Of a stretch of 64,000 nucleotides of DNA, positions 35,663 through 48,735 are shown piece by piece. The notes beneath the pieces were generated by a model. That model was not told where the DNA came from. It saw only the letters and a list, made by a program, of their open reading frames with translations, and did no database searches. Position 1 is the stretch's first letter. Every line of letters begins with the position of its first letter. The stretch is taken from NCBI GenBank assembly GCA_002914845.1, contig JXTC01000207.1, forward strand, positions 472,002 through 536,001. The letters are read 5' to 3'. The stretch comes from Trema orientale (Eukaryota > Streptophyta > Magnoliopsida > Rosales > Cannabaceae). A program made the position numbers and the translations under genes.

Positions 35663-38600
35663 ATGGCCGGAGGTGAAGAATCAGGACTCGGAATTGACAA
35701 GTTCGATGGTATAGACTTCTCGTACTGGAGATAGCAGATCAATGATAATCTGTATAGTAAAAAATTGCATCAGCCTCTATTAGGGAAAAAACCCGAAAAA
35801 ATGGAGAATGATGATTGGGAACTCCTTGATCAACAGGTGTTAGGCATAATTCGATTGACACTAACTACGAAGAACGTTGCTCATAATGTGGTAGAGGCAA
35901 AAACCATAGTAGAGATGATGAGCATCCTGTCCGATATATATGAGAAACCATTGGCAAATAACAAGACACATCTGATGAAGAAGTTATTTTATTTAAAGAT
36001 GGAAGAAGGTTCTTCAGTTGCAACACATATCAATGAGTTCAACACGATCATTTCTCAGTTGACGCCCGTCGAAATTAATTTTGAAGATGAAGTTCGTGCT
36101 CTAATTCTTTTAGCGTCTCTACCAAATAGCTGGGAACCAATGAGGGCCGCGGTTTGCAATTCTGTAGGCAAAGGGAATCTGCAATTCAATGATATTAGAG
36201 ACCAAATTTTGGCTGAAGAAGTTCGCAGAATTGATTCAGGTGAAGGTGCATCATCGAGTTCTGCCCTAAATCTTGAGAATAGGGGCAGGATCAACGAGAA
36301 GAGTTCTAACCGGGGTCATGGCAGATCCAAGTCAAGGAATAGCAGAGACAAGTTCAGATCCGGAAGAAGACCAGAATGCTGGAATTATGGCAAGACTGGC
36401 CACATAAAAAAGAATTGCAGAGTACCAAGTAAAGATGACAATAGAAATAATGCGAATGCTGTGACTGATGAGGTACAAGATGCTTTTCTATTATATGTAG
36501 ATAATCCAATTGACTCTTGGGTCTTAGACTTTGGAGCTTCGTTTCATATCACTGCACACTGTGATGTATTGGAGAATTACACTGCTGGTAATTATAGAAA
36601 GGTTTATCTGGCCAATGGAGAACCTTTAGATATTGTTGGTATAGGTGATATTCACTTGAAGATGTCAAACGGATCGGTGTGGAAAATTCAGAAAGTAAGG
36701 CATATACCAAGGTTGATGCGGAAACTTATATCAGTGAGACAGCTTAACGAGGAAGGACACAATGTGACCTTTATTGGTGGCTCGTGGAAGGTTAGCAAAG
36801 GAGCCATGGTTGTTGCTCGAGGAAACAAAACTGGAACTCTCTGCATAACTTCCAGTTGTAGAGATATTTTGACAACTGTCGACGCTGAAGTTAATTCAAG
36901 TCTATGGCACTATAGACTTAGGCACATGAGCGAGAAGGGAATAAAGGTAATCCTGTCAAAAGTAAAGCTACCAAAGCTAAAGTCAGTTAAGCATAGCCTG
37001 TGCGAAAGCTATATCTTTGGCAAGCAAAAGAGGTTGAGCTTTTCAAAAGGTGGAAGAGAACCAAAAGCAGCAAAGTTAGAACTGGTTCATACAGATGTAT
37101 GAGAGCCATCTCCTTTGACATCCTCTGGTGGCTCAAGATACTATGTGACATTCATTGACGATTTTGCAGAAAGGTATGGGTCTGGGTTTATTTTTTGAAA
37201 AATAAATCTGATGTTTATGATATCTTTAAGAAATGAAAAGCCATGATTGAGAATGAGATTAATCTAAAAGTAAAATGCTTATAGTCTGATAATGGGTGAG
37301 AATATGATGATGATGATTTCAAGAAATATTATACCGTTAATGGGATCAAGTTCGAGAAAATCATTCCAGGGAAACCTCAACAGAATGAAGTTGCTGAAAG
37401 AATGAACAGAACTCTGAATGAACATGCAAGGAGCATGAGATTGCACGCAGGGTTGCCAAAGACATTTTGGGCCGATACAGTTAACACCGCTGCATATCTT
37501 ATCAACAGAGGGCCATCAGTACCATTAAATTGCAGAATACCAGAGAAAGTCTGGAGCAGTAAAGAGGTAAATCTTTCTTTCTTGAAAGTATTTGGTTGTC
37601 TATCTTATGTTTTTATAGACACTGCCAATAGAAGTAAACTTGATCCCAAGTTTAAAAAATGTTTCTTTATTGGTTATGGTGATACTGAGTTTGGTTATCA
37701 CTTCTGGGATGACCAAAACCGGAAGATCATCAGAAGTAGGGATATAATATTCAATGAGGAAGTGGTGTTCAAGGATAGATTGGGCACCGATGCTGATAGA
37801 ATATGTCCTGAAGTTAAGAAGATGGAGACAATTCAATTGAATGACATCCCAGTAGATAGCCAGGAAGATCAAGAAGCTGTAGCACTAACAGTAGACCCAC
37901 AAACCCCAGTGGCTGAGCTCAGAAGATCTTTTAGAATAATCAAACCTCCTCAGAGATATTTTCCTGCACTACATTACATTCTGTTAACTGATAAAGAGCG
38001 AGCCAGAGAGTTATGAAGAGGTAGTACAGTATAATGAGTCAACCTAATGAGAGTTAGCCATGAAAGATGAGGTGGATTCTTTAGTGTCCAATCAAACATG
38101 GGAGTTGGCTGAAAAGAAAGTGTTATACAACAAGTGGGTGTACCGAATAAATGAAGAACATGATGGCAGTAAGCGGTACAAGGTAAGGCTTGTTGTCAAA
38201 AGCTTCTAACAGAAGGAAGGCATTGACTATACCGAAATTTTATCTCCAGTGGTTAAATTGACCACTATCAGAACAGTACTTGGATTGGTGGTAAAAGAAA
38301 GACTTGCATCTAGAACAGTTAGATGTTAAGACGGTATTTCTTTATAGTGACCTAGAGGGAGAAATTTACATGAAACAACTATAAGGTTTTGAAGTACGAG
38401 GGAATGAGAGAATAGTGTGCAAACTTCAGAAGAGCATGTATGGCCTGAAACAGGCTCCAAGACAGTAGTACAAGAAGTTTGATAGGTTTATAAGTAACAA
38501 TAGTTACTTGCAGTACCAAGCAGATCACTGCTGTTACGTGAAGAGATTTGACAATTCTTATATTATTCTACTTCTATATATAGATGATATGTTGATTGCT

Positions 38601-39537
38601 GGAGCTAATATGGAGGAAATTGTTAAGCTCAAGAAAGAATTGTCAATAAAGTTTTCTATGAAGGATTTGGGAGCTGCAAAGCAAATCCTGGGATACGAAA
38701 TTCTAGAGATAAGATGAATGGGAGTTTGAAGCTATCTCAAGAGGAGTATGTGAAGAAGGTGCTTAGCAGATTCAACATAGATGGTGCAAAGCTTGTGAGT
38801 ACTCCTTTAGCTAGTCACTTCAGACTAACCAAGGAGCAGGTACCCTCAACTGAGTAGGAACGATATTACATGGCCAAGGTACCTTATTCCTCTATTATTG
38901 GCAGCCTCATGTATGCCATAGTGTGTATTAGACCGGATATAGTACATGCAGTGGGAGTTGTGAGCCGATACATGAGCAATATGGGAAAACAACACTGAAA
39001 GTGGTGAAGTAGATTCTCAGGTACTTGAGAGGCACTAGCAACTTGGCCTTGTGCTTCAAAAAGACAAATTTGAGTCTACAAAGCTATTTTGATGCTGACA
39101 TGGCTAGTGATATAGACGGCAGAAAGAGTAATACTAGATATATATTCACGTTAGGTGGTATGGCAGTCAGCTGGGTCTCAAAGCTACAGAAGATTATTGC
39201 ACTCTATACTACTGAAGCTGAGTATGTTGTTGTGATAGAAGCAAGTAAGGAATTGATATAGTTGCAGAGTTTCCTAAAGGAACTGGGTCAGAATTATGGG
39301 AAGAACACTTTGCATTGTGATAGTCAAAGTGCTATTCATCTAGCAAAGAATCTTGTTTATCATACTCGGACAAAGCATATACAGGTTCTGTACCATTTCA
39401 TACGCTCAGCTTTAGAAGATGGAGCTATAGCTCTTGAGAAGATTCATGGTAGTCAGAATCCTGCTGATATATTAATGAAGACAGTAACTATTGACAAACT
39501 GAAGCTATGTTCGGCTTCAATCGGCTTGCAAGAATAA
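35663..39537 (+). pseudogene. Copia 1 gag-pol remnant
   Basis: The natural start at 35663 (MAGGEESGLGIDKFDG) meets a TAG at 35732. A long open stretch follows, 35765-37102: gag, a zinc knuckle CWNYGKTGHIKKNC whose second Cys is Tyr, and a protease motif VLDFGAS where DSG has become DFG. A TGA at 37100 ends the pre-integrase/integrase start. Integrase continues with PQQNEVAERMNR near 37378, RT shows LYIDDMLIAG near 38573-38602, and RNase H runs 39025-39537 with one TAG at 39259. The order gag-PR-IN-RT-RH is Copia, of the Tork/SIRE-like side by general look. At least ten stops or shifts are visible. Confidence 0.88.
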
Positions 39538-39609
39538 CGATAAGGAGATGAGCCGCTGTATTAATCGAGTGTGAAGACATGATTGAAATCAAGTCTTCAA
39601 GTAGGAGAT

Positions 39610-40216
39610 TGTTGACATGTGAAGTCCTTTTGACCAAGCATTTAATGCTTGAATTGAAGCCAAATAAAGGCCATTACAAAACTGTGTAATAAAGCTTTGA
39701 GAGTATTAAATGCTCTGTGCCAACACGATACAAATCGTGTATCCAATACACGTAAATTATATATGGCAAAATGTGTGTAAGCCGTGGGGTAAATCGTGTA
39801 TGGGCCGTGTGATTTATATAAAACTAACGTGTAAATAATTGGTAAAGGAGTCGATGATCCAAGCCTATAAATAGTGGCCCTATTCTTTCATTCAAATCAT
39901 CCTAGAGTATGAGAAATGCCAAGTATTGTGAGAGTAAAATTAGAGTGGGTTTACTCTTGAGAGTTAGAGAAAAATATAATTTTTCTCTTAGGTGTATTCG
40001 GAGTCTGGGGTGTGAATTGAGAGTGTTGAGTGTAAACACTTGTAAAGATTCATTTTCTTCCAATAGTGAAAATCTGCAGTAGCTTCGTGGATATAGCCAA
40101 TTTGATGAACCACACTAATTTTGTGTGTATCCTGTTTTTTTATTTCGGCATTATTTTTCGTATTTATTTTATCGCTTCCACTATTGTTTGTTTATTGGGG
40201 AGGTTATTTCCTAACA
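39610..40216 (+). repeat. Copia 1, 3' LTR
   Basis: Partner of 35050-35625. Several CCGTGTA words of the 5' copy appear here as CTGTGTA or TCGTGTA, that is, C-to-T changes. The TATAAAT box is kept at about 39867. Confidence 0.92.
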
Positions 40217-42222
40217 AAATATAGTGCAAAAGCTTCCAAAAATTGAAGAAAAAAAAATGAAATTTGTAAAAGAACTTGCTTTTAGGAAGCATAATTGGAA
40301 ACCATTTCCAAAAAGAGTAGCTTGGGGAGCTAGTGTGATTTGAATTGGTAGATATAGATGTCTGTAAGCCAATTCAAACACTTTCTGATACACAAAAGTA
40401 GTACTTTATCTTTCTTATTGATGATTTGACGCAAATGACATGGATTTATTTTATGAGGCAACATAATGAAGTTTTCTTACCATGCTAAAAATGTTTAAAA
40501 TTGCTGTAGGAAAACAAAGTGACCACTTTTATAAAAATATTGAGAAGTGACAGGGGCATGGAATACACTTCAAAGGATTTTGATTATTTTTGTGAACGTG
40601 AAGGAGTGAAAAGACAACTTACTATAAGTAATACTCCATAAAAATGGGTGATCTGAATGAAAGTTGAAACTGTTATAGAGATTGAAAAACCTATTTTGCA
40701 TTAGAAAACTCCCTAAAGCATCATGGGCTAAAGTTGTTTATACAACTGTGTATTTAATCAATAGATGCATAACCAAGGTAGTGTAAAACTAAACTCACAT
40801 AGAATATTGGAATGAGAGATAACCATATATGAAATATGTAAGTCTTTAGTTGTGTGTGCAATGCTCAAATTCCAAACGGAAATAGGTACAAGCTTAAAGA
40901 AAATAGTGAAAATTGTGTTTTCATTTGCTATAGTTCACAATCTAAAGGCTATAAATGAACAATTAATTTGAAGAACAAAGAAAATTAGTACTAATCATGA
41001 TGTTTTATTTGATGAAAATTCTACGTGGAATTGGGAGATCACAATAAATTGAAAAGGGTGTTATTATTCTAATTATTTTTACCTCAAAAATTAACCATTA
41101 AAGAAGAATATGTTTCAGAGGGTTCAACTCCACCAAGTTCATCATCATCACCAACTAGTCCTTCAAGCTCAAACTTGTCTTCAACAAGCTCATCTCCAAG
41201 AAAAATGAGGAGTTTAAGTACTTCTGTTTTATTGAAGAATCTATGAAGGAACATTTTTGGAAGAAGACATGTTAATTTTCATGAAACTTTTTATCCAGTT
41301 GCTTGCCTTAGACACCATGAGAATTCTAATAATAATCGTTCTCTAGCACCTACTATAAAAAAAGAAAAAACCATTGGAAGCAAATATGGCAAATGAGCGA
41401 ATATAGCAAATGGGATTTCTTTGATTAAACCACAATCTCTACAAATGGCTAGCTCATTAATTCCTACCTAACAACTATATAATAATGAAGGTCAATCATG
41501 ATTTTTTATATTGGAAAAATATCTTTTTGTAATGATTCTTGTAATCTCTTCCTATCTTATAGCTCATTCTCTAGTGATCTTTTCTAAGGCCTTTCCGTTT
41601 GTATAAATAGTCATTCTGCATCAATAACTTTTAAAGTTAGAAATATTTTCCTCTTCAATAATATTCTTTGCACTCAAATTCCTAAAATTCTTATTGCTCT
41701 TATAGCCCAAAAGATTAGTTATTGTACTTGATGTTAAATAAGTCTAAATAGTGAATAGAAAGAAAACGTATATGTTGAATAGCCTCAAGGCTTTATTATC
41801 AACAGAAAAGAAGAAAAGCGTACAAGTTAAAAAAACATACTTTGTATGGCTTGACCAAACACCTAGAGCTTGAAATAGCCAAATTGATAATTATTTTCTT
41901 CAAAACTATCTATACAAGTTTGGTTGGAAACTTATCGTATCTTACTATCATATCTCACTATTACAAGACCTGACATCATGTTTGCTTTAAAATTCATGAA
42001 TAGTCCTAACTTAGTACACTTTGGTGCATGAAGTGAAGTTAGTTGACTAGCTTCTATAATAATGACTATGGAGGATGTGTTGATCATATGACGAGTACAT
42101 AATGTTAGGCTTTTTCTCTTGTCAAAGAAACGACAATTAGGTTTTCAAATCCTTCTATATATATATAAGCTTAAATTACAACTTTTTAAGTAACATGGTA
42201 TAGAAGAATTTCAAAAAATATT
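40217..42222 (+). pseudogene. Outer Copia, piece D: integrase to RNase H start
   Basis: It resumes with IVQKLPKIEE, then FRKHNWKPFPK (the zinc-binding end), FIDDLTQMTWIYF, ILRSDRGMEYTSKDFDYFCE and FHETFYPVA, then RT words near 41690-41900 and YLTITRPDIMF near 41950. The acidic integrase positions are partly kept, but many stops and shifts are present. RT is interrupted at about 41328-41686. Confidence 0.8.
41328..41686. mobile_element. 0.36-kb insertion of unknown type in outer Copia RT
   Basis: The RT reading stops making sense after ATTCT at 41323-41327 and resumes after ATTCT at 41687-41691. The inserted DNA has a TATA-like GTATAAATAG near 41600. Its ends are not TG...CA and no inverted repeat was seen, so it could be a short LTR remnant or other insertion. 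Confidence 0.4.
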
Positions 42223-42765
42223 TGTGAGGATTATTCCTCTGAACTCGCAAAACAGAACTTTAATCAAACACATAAAACACAAGAATAAAAGAAAGAAAAG
42301 TTGAAGAACAAGAGAAGAAACGAGTACAACCAGAGTTACTTGGTTCAGGTTGCATAAACAACCCTACATCTAAGGCAGGAACTTAATCCCCAGTCAAATC
42401 CACTAATATAAGATAATGATTACAACCCTCCAAGCTCTCAGCATGTACAAGAAACTTTCAGTACAGTTTACAAGTTCTCAAAAAATTCTCAGTAAACCTA
42501 AGTCCCTTTACAAGCCCAGAAAGCTCTCCAAGAACTTTCTAACTCTCTCTCACGATACAAGCTACAGAGTTCATAATAATACATTCTGTTTCTCACAAGT
42601 CATTCCTTATATATGAATATAGAACCAATGGAAGAACAGAGTTAGGTAAGTTAGTTAAGCCTAGCCAATAAGCTGCAGTCTCATTAACCGAATACAACTA
42701 ACCTGTTAGTTGTAACTAACTAACCTCTAACTAATTTAACCAATTAATTAGAGACTAACTCATCA
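42223..42765 (-). repeat. Copia 2, 3' LTR
   Basis: In plus-strand reading it begins TGTGAGGATT and ends ACTCATCA. It is next to the purine tract (plus strand TTCTCCACCTT). Confidence 0.93.
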
Positions 42766-42932
42766 ATTCTCCACCTTAAGCTCTAATTTAATGAGTGGAT
42801 AAGACTAAGATGCCCTGCAACTATTAGTGAATTATCCTTTTAGTAAATTAATCATACTCAAAGCCTGATTAAACTCACCAACTGGAATCAACTTGGTGAG
42901 CAAATCTGTTGGGTTGATCTCAGTGGAAATTT

Positions 42933-45900
42933 TCACCACTTTAACCAATTGTTTGTTATGATATCCCAGACAAAGTACAATCTAATATCAATGTGTTTCG
43001 TTCTTTCATGAAACACACTATTTTTAGTTAAATGTATTGCACTTTTGGAATCACAGTAAATTTTTACGATCTTTTGCTCAAAACCAAGTTCACTAATAAT
43101 TCCTCTTAACAACAAAGCTTCTTTAACAGCTTCGGTTAAGGCTATATACTCAGCTTCAGTTGAGGAGAGTGCCACCACATATTGTAGACTTGACTTCTAG
43201 CTCACAGAGTTTCCTCCAATAGTGAAAATATAACCTGAAAAGTGACCTCCTCTTGTCTAAGTCTCCTGCAAAATCTGAATCACAATATCCAAGTATTTCA
43301 CACATAGATTCTACATTATCGTTGTATGTTAATTTCAGTTCCAAAGACCCCTTGAGATATCTGAGTAGCCATTTAACAGCTTGCCATTGTTCTCTGCTGG
43401 GATTGCTCATAAACCAATTGATTAGTCTAACACCATACGCAATATCTGGTCTGGAACTGACCATTGCATACATCACACTCCCAACAGCATTTGAATGTGG
43501 TACATGATGCAAATCAAGATACGGTTACAAAGGAGCCAATTCAAGTTCCAATTGGACCGGTTACAAGAACTCGAGCTAAAAGATTCAAGGAGTCTCTCAA
43601 TAGGCTGATTCAAAGCATTTAGACTGAGATAAATTCTTGGAGGCCCAAGGATGGTGTTATACGTGATCCACAAGGTTAGATTTCCATTATTCAAGCTTTG
43701 GAATATTCTAGAAAAGGCTCTCCAAGGGGAACAGCTCAAGGGGAGCGTGAATTACAAGCTTGGTTTCCTGATTTTGGTGACTTACCCGATTTTGACTCCT
43801 TAAGAAGAATGGTTGGCTGCAACTAACTAAATTACATTTCTTATTTATTTATTATTAGTTTTATTGTTGAGTTGTAAGGCTTGCATACTAATTAAGATAC
43901 TTTCTTTTTTTATTTTTTATTATGAAGTAGGTTTGTTTTAGGATAATTGTAGGAATTCAACTTTCAGGATTCAAATTAGGATATTTTAGTGTCCTTTTCT
44001 TGTTTTGGGAAGCTTTTTAGGAGATATTTAGCTACCAATTTTCGTGGTCCTATGTATATAAATAGCCATTAGCTTAATGTAATAAAGAAGATTACAATTC
44101 ATTAAAATTGAGAGTAATTTCTCTTTGGTTCTTTGAGAACTTATTTGAACTTATCAAATTTCTCTGTAGCGTTTATCCTTTGACTTATCAATCGAGTTTA
44201 CCATCCTTGATTGTGGCATCTTCCCTTTTACAGGGTGGCGAGGTTCGTATCAGTACATTTGTCATATAAGCCGCTTCTAACTCTGCATCTTCATCCTTGA
44301 CTGATATTAACTTGAAGTGAGCTCTAATAGGTGTGTTAACTACTTTTGCCTGCTGCAAACTAAATAATCTTATGACTTTCTCTAGATACCCTCTCTGTGA
44401 AAGCATCAAAATACCCTTATCTCTATCTCTGTAAATATCCATTCCCTATATCCTTTTGGCAGATCCTAAGTCTTTCATTTCAAATTCAGAGCTCAATAGC
44501 TGTTTGAGCTTATTAATCTCAAATTTATGTTTGCTTGCAATAAGCATATCATCAACATAAATTAAGAGATAAATGAAAGACTTATCTTGTAAATGGGAAT
44601 AATAAATGCAGCTGTCAAAATTACTCCTTGCAAATCCTTGTTGAATCATGAACCCATCAAATCTTTTATACCATTGTCTTGGAGATTGTTTGAGGCCATA
44701 TAAGGACTTTTGTTGCAAGCAAACTTTTTTTTCAATAGTTCCACACTCGAAACTTTCAGGTTGGACCATGAATATTTTTTCATCTAAGTTCCTATGTAAA
44801 AAAGCTGTTTTTACATCTAGCTGTTCTAACTCAATATTTAATATTGCTGTAATAGACAGTATCAATCTTATAGAAGTGTGTTTGACAATTGGAGAGAACA
44901 CCTCATGATAATCAACTCTTTACACTTAAGAATATCCTTTTGCAATAAGTCTGGCCTCGTAGCTAGCAGCTTCTACTCCCGGTATACTAGGTTTTCTTTT
45001 ATACACCCATTTACAGCCTATCAACTTTTACCCTTTAGGTCTGGGAACTAGACTCCAGGTCTGATCCTTATCCAAAGAAGTTATCTCATCTTCCATTGCC
45101 TGCTTCCATTTAGGCCAATCTTTACTTCTTCTAGCTTCTTGGTAGCTTGCAGGTTCATCAAGTTCTAGAACATCAGCTGTATTAAGTGCAAAAACTATAA
45201 GATCAGCTTGAGCATATCTATTTGGAATCCTGATCTGTCTTCGTGTTCTATCCCTTGCCAAAACATAGTCTTTGAGATGTTCATCTGGTGTAGTTGCAGC
45301 TTCAGTATGAATCTCATCTTGACTAATATTATCAGTGGTATCTTCTCTATTTGTCTGATCCATTTTAGCTTCTTCCATCAATGGTACAGCTCTACCTTGA
45401 TTGTTATTTAGTATATCACTTTGACTTTGAACCTGTGAATTTGTTTCTAATTCAAGCTGAAACTTGTTTAGAGCCTCACTGGTTTTAGGCTCAATAGCCT
45501 TACTATCCTGCATGTTAGTTCTATAAAGCACATATTCATTAAAAACAACATCCCTGCTAATTACAGATTTCTTATCCTCAATTAACCAGATTTTATAACC
45601 CTTAACACCTTGGGGATAACCTAGAAAAACTCCCTTTTTAGCTCTAGGATTAAGTTTTCCTTGACTAATATGTACATAAGCAATACACCCAAAGATTTTT
45701 AAATGATCATAACTAGGTGGAACACCAGACCAGATTTCTTTAGGAACTTTAAAATCTAAAGCTGTAGAAGGAGACTTATTAATCAAGTAACAGGATGTTG
45801 CAGCAGCCTCAGCCCAAAAAACCTTGGGTAAACCTGTTTATGAGAGCATACATCTAACTTTATTCATAATTGTCCTATTCATCCTCTCAGCCAAACCATT

Positions 45901-47612
45901 TTGCTAAGGTGTATTTGTGCAAGTGTGATGTCTAGTAATTCCATTTTTAGCACAATATTCATCAAATTGCTTATTACAGAACTCAATGCCATTATCAGTT
46001 CTCAATCTTTTTAGTTTCTTACCTGTTTGTGTTTCTAATAATGTTTTCCATTCTACAAACTTAGTGAATGCTTCATCTTTTATTTTAAGAAAATAAATCC
46101 AGACCTTCCTAGAAAAATCATCAATGAAGGATATGAAATATTGATATTTAGACAAAGAGTATAGTACCTGTGGTGATCCCCAGAGATCTGAATGCACATA
46201 ATCAAGAGTTCCTTTTGTCTTGTGAACTGCAGTAGCAACTTTAGCTTATATGCCTTACCCAAGATGCAATTTTCACAGAATTCATGATCTGATATTTTAC
46301 TGTTATCAAGTAAACCTTGCTTCCCAAGTTCTTGTAATCCTTTTAAACTCATGTGACCTAATCTCTTATGCCATAGTTCTGTTTCATCTCTATTCTATTC
46401 TAAGACAGCAACATCATCACTAACTGCTGATCCTTGCAACATATATAGTCCATTTGTAAGCAGTCCCTTCATGATGACTAATGCTCCTTTGGTCACTATT
46501 AATACTCCACCTTGAGACTTGTAATAATAGCCCTTTGAATCCAACATTCCGAGTGGGATAAGATTTCTTTTTAACTTAGGAATATACCTTACACCATATA
46601 AAATTTTTACTGATCCATCTACTAATTTGAATTTGATTGAACCAATCCCAAATATCTTACAAGCCGTATTGTTTCCCATGAGAACCTATCTACCACTGAT
46701 TTCTTTATAATCAAAGAGCCAATCTTTTCTGGGTGTCATATGAAATGTGCACCCAGAATCCATGATCCATTGATCCTATGGATCATCACTTGTAACAATA
46801 AGAACCTTAGCACTATCATAACCATCTGAAATGTTTGCAGTATCATTAGAGCTGTTACCTTCTTCTTTAGGGATCTGGGTCTTGCGTTGTGGACAATATT
46901 TTCTGATGTGCCCTTCTTTGTAGCAGTACCAGCAAGTCTTTTTGGTTCTGGATTTTGATCTAGACTTACTTTTACCTCTACCATTTGTTTCTCTTTTCTT
47001 TGGTCTCCTACTAACATTGAGTCCTTCTGCAGCAGATTTAACAGTCTTTTCATTTGCTCGAAGCTCTAATTCTTTAGAGTATGCTGCACTAGTCACCTCC
47101 TCAAGTTTCAATGTATCTCTATCATATTTTAATATATCCCTCAGTTGATCATACTGGCTGGGCAGAGAATTCAATAAAAGTATTGCCTGATCTTCCTTGT
47201 CGATCTTAATATCAAAATTTTCAAGATCAGCTACTAACTTTGTGAATTCATCTATATTTTCATCTATGGACTTTGTTTCGTTCATCTTAAACCCATAGAA
47301 TTTCGGCTTCAGATAAATTCGATTTGGAAGTGATTTTGTCATGTACAGCTGCTCGAGCTTTTTCCACATCTCTGCTGCAGTCTTCTCTTTGATAACCTTT
47401 CTCAAAATCTGATCACTCAGACTCAGAACAATTGAATTTCTTGCCTTCTTAAGAATCTCAGATCTATCTTTCTCTAGAGTTGTCATGTTCGACTCCCCTT
47501 TTAGTGCTTCATCCAAGCCCAGATTGCCGAGGTGAGCCATCATATTCTCTCTCCACAGATTAAAATCGTTTCTTCCATTAAATGTTTCAACTTCAAAGTT
47601 GGCTATCGTCAT
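42933..47612 (-). pseudogene. Copia 2 gag-pol remnant
   Basis: gag starts at 47612 (MTIANFEVETFNGRNDFNLW) and is open for 278 residues with an intact knuckle CWYCYKEGHIRKYC. It stops at a TAG at 46774-46776 just before the protease motif IMDSGCTFHMT. More breaks follow: TAG before 46679, TAG at 46395, a frameshift near 46245, TAG at 45904, TAA near 45845, TAA at 45028 and two TAA near 44920. Integrase (FIDDFSRKVWIYF, RTDNGIEF), the RT motif YVDDML near 44542-44560 and RNase H (43178-42933, STEAEYIAL, YCDSKSAIHL) are otherwise well kept. Most stops sit where CAG, CAA or GAA is expected. Confidence 0.9.
43505..44252 (+). repeat. 748-bp solo LTR inside Copia 2, with coding tail
   Basis: It begins TGATGCAAATC and ends TTCGTATCA, with TGATGC/TGATAC as matching inverted ends and GTACA on both sides (43500-43504, 44253-44257). 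The plus strand first reads DANQDTVTKEPIQVPIGPV then TRTRAKRFKESLNRLI, a pol C-terminal tail typical of some plant Gypsy elements, then two stops. A TATATAAATAG box lies near 44055, and an AATAAAG follows. Removing it rejoins the RT-RNase H linker of Copia 2 in frame. Confidence 0.85.
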
Positions 47613-47753
47613 GATTGAATCTGCTCCTGGTCAGCAAGTAGAATGTTGCGATGCTCTAAGTAGAACCCAAGTATAACGAAGAATTTTCAGCTTTTAACCT
47701 GAAAGAAGATTAAACAACCATAGAGAATGAAGAACCTGGCTCTGATACCAGTT

Positions 47754-48296
47754 TGTGAGGATTATTCCTCTGAACTCTCAAAATAGAACTTTAATTAAAC
47801 ACATAAAACACAAGAATAAAAGAAAGAAAAGTTGAAGAACAAGAGAAGAAATCAGTACAACTAGAGTTACTTAGTTCAGGTTACATAAACAACCCTACAT
47901 CCAAGGCAGGGACTTAATCCCCAGTCAAATACACTAATATAAGAGAATAATTACAACCCTCCAAGCTCTCAGCACGTGCAAGAAACTTTCAGTACAGTTT
48001 ACAAGTTCTCAAAAAACTCTCAGTAAACCCAAGTCTCTTTACAAGCCCAGAAAGCTCTCCAAGAACTTTCTAACTCTCTCTCACGATATAAGCTACAAAG
48101 TTCATAATAATACATTCTGTTTCTCATAAGTCATTCCTTATATATGAATATAGAACCAATGGAAGAACAGAGTTAGGTAAGTTAGTTAAGCCTATCCAAT
48201 GAGCTGCAGTCTCATTAACCGAATACAACTAACCTGTTAGTTATAACTAACTAACCTCTAACTAATTTAACCAATTAATTAGAGACTAACTCATCA
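47754..48296 (-). repeat. Copia 2, 5' LTR
   Basis: Partner of 42223-42765, same length. On the plus strand it follows CTCTGATACCAGTT, the complement of the primer-binding site. Confidence 0.93.
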
Positions 48297-48414
48297 ATAT
48301 TAAATACCCAGATACTACAAAGATCCTTTATACAATAAATTATCAATTTTTATGGCAAAGCATCTTTGTTTTCATAGCAGGATCAAACATATTACAGTCA
48401 AGTATCATTTTATA
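48297..48414 (+). pseudogene. Outer Copia, piece E: RNase H fragment
   Basis: Across the ATATT joint with piece D the reading gives KYPDTTKIL, then AKHLCFHSR and KHITVKYHFI, the conserved RNase H end region of Copia (usually NPVFHSRTKHI). It breaks off at 48414 inside the motif and resumes at 58303. Confidence 0.8.
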
Positions 48415-48509
48415 ATACTACCAAAACACAAAGAGACGTTGTTAAAAAATGGCATTGTTCACATTTAGAGCCAGTTTCTATTCAAGCTGGTTCAAATGCC
48501 GGTTGTTTA

Positions 48510-48735
48510 ACCGCCTTTAAAAGTCACGCTTAAAGCCGGCTCTCTAATAACTGACATTAAATATCAACTTTTAAAGCATGTTCTAAAAGTAACTAGCATT
48601 AAATATTCATTTATAAATCCAGTTCTAAAAAATAACCTGCTTTAAATGTGAATATTTAAAGTTAGTTTTAAAAGCCACCGCCGTTATATGTGGATTTTTA
48701 AAGCAGATTCTAAACAATCGCCTTTCAAAGTAGTA
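48510..48735. repeat. Subterminal tandem repeats of the CACTA-like element
   Basis: About five diverged units of roughly 43 bases contain TTTAAAGC, a GGTTCTAAAA-like middle and GCATTAAATAT. Each unit is itself partly self-complementary. Confidence 0.65.

Larger units (their letters stand above)
35050..40216 (+). mobile_element. Nested Copia element 1, structurally complete but dead
   Basis: 5' LTR 35050-35625, primer-binding site GGTATCAGAGC at 35629-35639 (initiator tRNA-Met type), gag-pol remnant 35663-39537, purine tract AAGTAGGAGA at 39599-39608, and 3' LTR 39610-40216. AAATA flanks it exactly (35045-35049 and 40217-40221). The LTRs differ at roughly 7 percent of sites plus one indel of about 30 bases (hand count). 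Frame breaks throughout the coding region rule out activity. Confidence 0.93.
42223..48296 (-). mobile_element. Nested Copia element 2, minus strand, structurally complete
   Basis: Two LTRs of 543 bases (42223-42765 and 47754-48296) flank a reverse-oriented gag-pol. ATATT flanks the whole element exactly (42218-42222 and 48297-48301). On the minus strand the primer-binding site TGGTATCAGAGCC lies just inside the 5' LTR, and the purine tract AAGGTGGAGAA abuts the 3' LTR. The LTRs differ at about 4-5 percent of sites (hand count), so it is younger than Copia 1. A 748-bp solo LTR interrupts it at 43505-44252. Confidence 0.94.
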
